This document shows, piece after piece, positions 18,798 through 19,340 of a DNA stretch of 19,340 nt; positions within the stretch are counted from its first letter, which is position 1, and each line of letters starts with the position of its first letter. Source of the stretch: Phoronis ovalis (Eukaryota; Phoronida; Phoronidae); assembly GCA_028565635.1 (NCBI GenBank), contig JAOXYB010015899.1, positions 1 through 19,340 of the forward strand. The letters run 5' to 3'. The translations under genes were made by a program, and so were the position numbers. Below the pieces are notes generated by a model. The model did not search any database, was not told the origin of the DNA, and saw only the letters and a list, made by a program, of their open reading frames with translations.

Positions 18798-19340
18798 ACA
18801 ACTAGATAGCCTTTTAGCAAAGGCAGGGTTGCTCATATTGGCTTTTATGAACATTATATGATCTCTAAATTACCTTTCAACTTTTCAGCAAATAATAGAA
18901 ATTCCTTGCTTTGGAATTTCTTGACTTCAAAATGTCCCTCTTGAATGCTATGCTTTCTGAAAATTTTATGCCATTTTGAGAGTTTCAACTTTGACCTCCA
19001 AATGACCTTTTCAGATCAAGGTCAACTTTGGGCTGTCATATCTCAAAGTTCAAACACATTAGACTAAACACTATGACTTGCAGTATGTTTCCTCCATAAA
19101 ATTTATTTAAAAGATGCTTTAAAATCATCTTTTAATACCTAAATATTCTAAAAGTCCTCAAAATGACCTTTTTATAGCCTAATACCATCATTTTGGCTTA
19201 GTGAAAATTGGAAGATCAATATATTAATTGAAAAGATACCAAGAAATAAAAATAAAACCTTTCAGTACCTAAATATTATCAAAGATCATCTAAAATACTT
19301 CGTTGTAACTCAATACAATCATTTTACAACATTTTGAATT
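18798..19340. repeat. dispersed repeat family F2, copy 2 (cut by window end)
   Basis: It begins AACTAGATAGCCTTTTAGCA like copy 1 and aligns through GGTTGCTCATATTGGCTTTT. It contains TTTGACCTCCAAATGACCTT with a TCAAGGTCA at 19016-19024, and later TACTTCGTTGTAACTCAATA, matching TACTTCATTGTAACTGAATA of copy 1. It is still homologous to copy 1 at the last base, so it continues outside the window. Confidence 0.8.

Noticed and set aside
18660-18854. Minus-strand frame with a VC repeat
   Set aside because: It is a translation of the AC microsatellite.

Overview
The window looks like AT-rich nuclear DNA of a multicellular animal, most likely an invertebrate. Long stretches have no open frames, exons are short and flanked by GT/AG signals, CA and TA microsatellites occur, and many non-autonomous terminal-inverted-repeat (TIR) elements are present. 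A mollusc-like genome would fit, but that is inference; nothing seen fixes the phylum. No bacterial operons, tRNA, rRNA or CRISPR were seen.

All gene content I can support is on the minus strand and reads right to left. Right part (about 13.9 to 9.87 kb): a chain of exons at 13759-13895, 12681-12941, 11978-12016, 11200-11247 and 9873-10502 encodes a single-pass membrane protein. It has a Ser/Thr-rich, glycosylation-prone stalk, a transmembrane helix with a five-glycine GxxxG ladder, a Cys cluster (CQCCCCPC) just inside the membrane, and a Tyr/Pro/Arg-rich tail. Every junction is phase 1, so the small stalk exons can be included or skipped without changing frame. The signal-peptide exon is not visible and probably lies beyond the right edge. 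As written, the chain has two 1-nt frame disruptions, one in exon 13759-13895 and one in exon 9873-10502.

Left part (about 4.97 to 3.09 kb): three exons at 4880-4967, 4662-4745 and 3091-3319 join in frame and encode a second Cys cluster (CSCPCCC) followed by a charged, Lys-rich tail ending in NYDV. They could be the 3' end of a tandem paralogue, or distal alternative exons of the same gene. The phase-1 donor CAG|GTAAAT at 10230/10229 and a possible linker exon at 9106-9168 make the second reading mechanically possible.

Between and around these exons lie several TIR elements (5962-6331, 6583-7182, 7541-7955, 7999-8840, 9321-9732, 10827-11012, 14092-14674). The right third (13.9-19.34 kb) shows no supportable exon. 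It holds foldback palindromes and two copies of a dispersed repeat (about 17116-17680 and 18798 to the window end) that carry nuclear-receptor-type AGGTCA motifs. The left 3 kb holds only short repeats.
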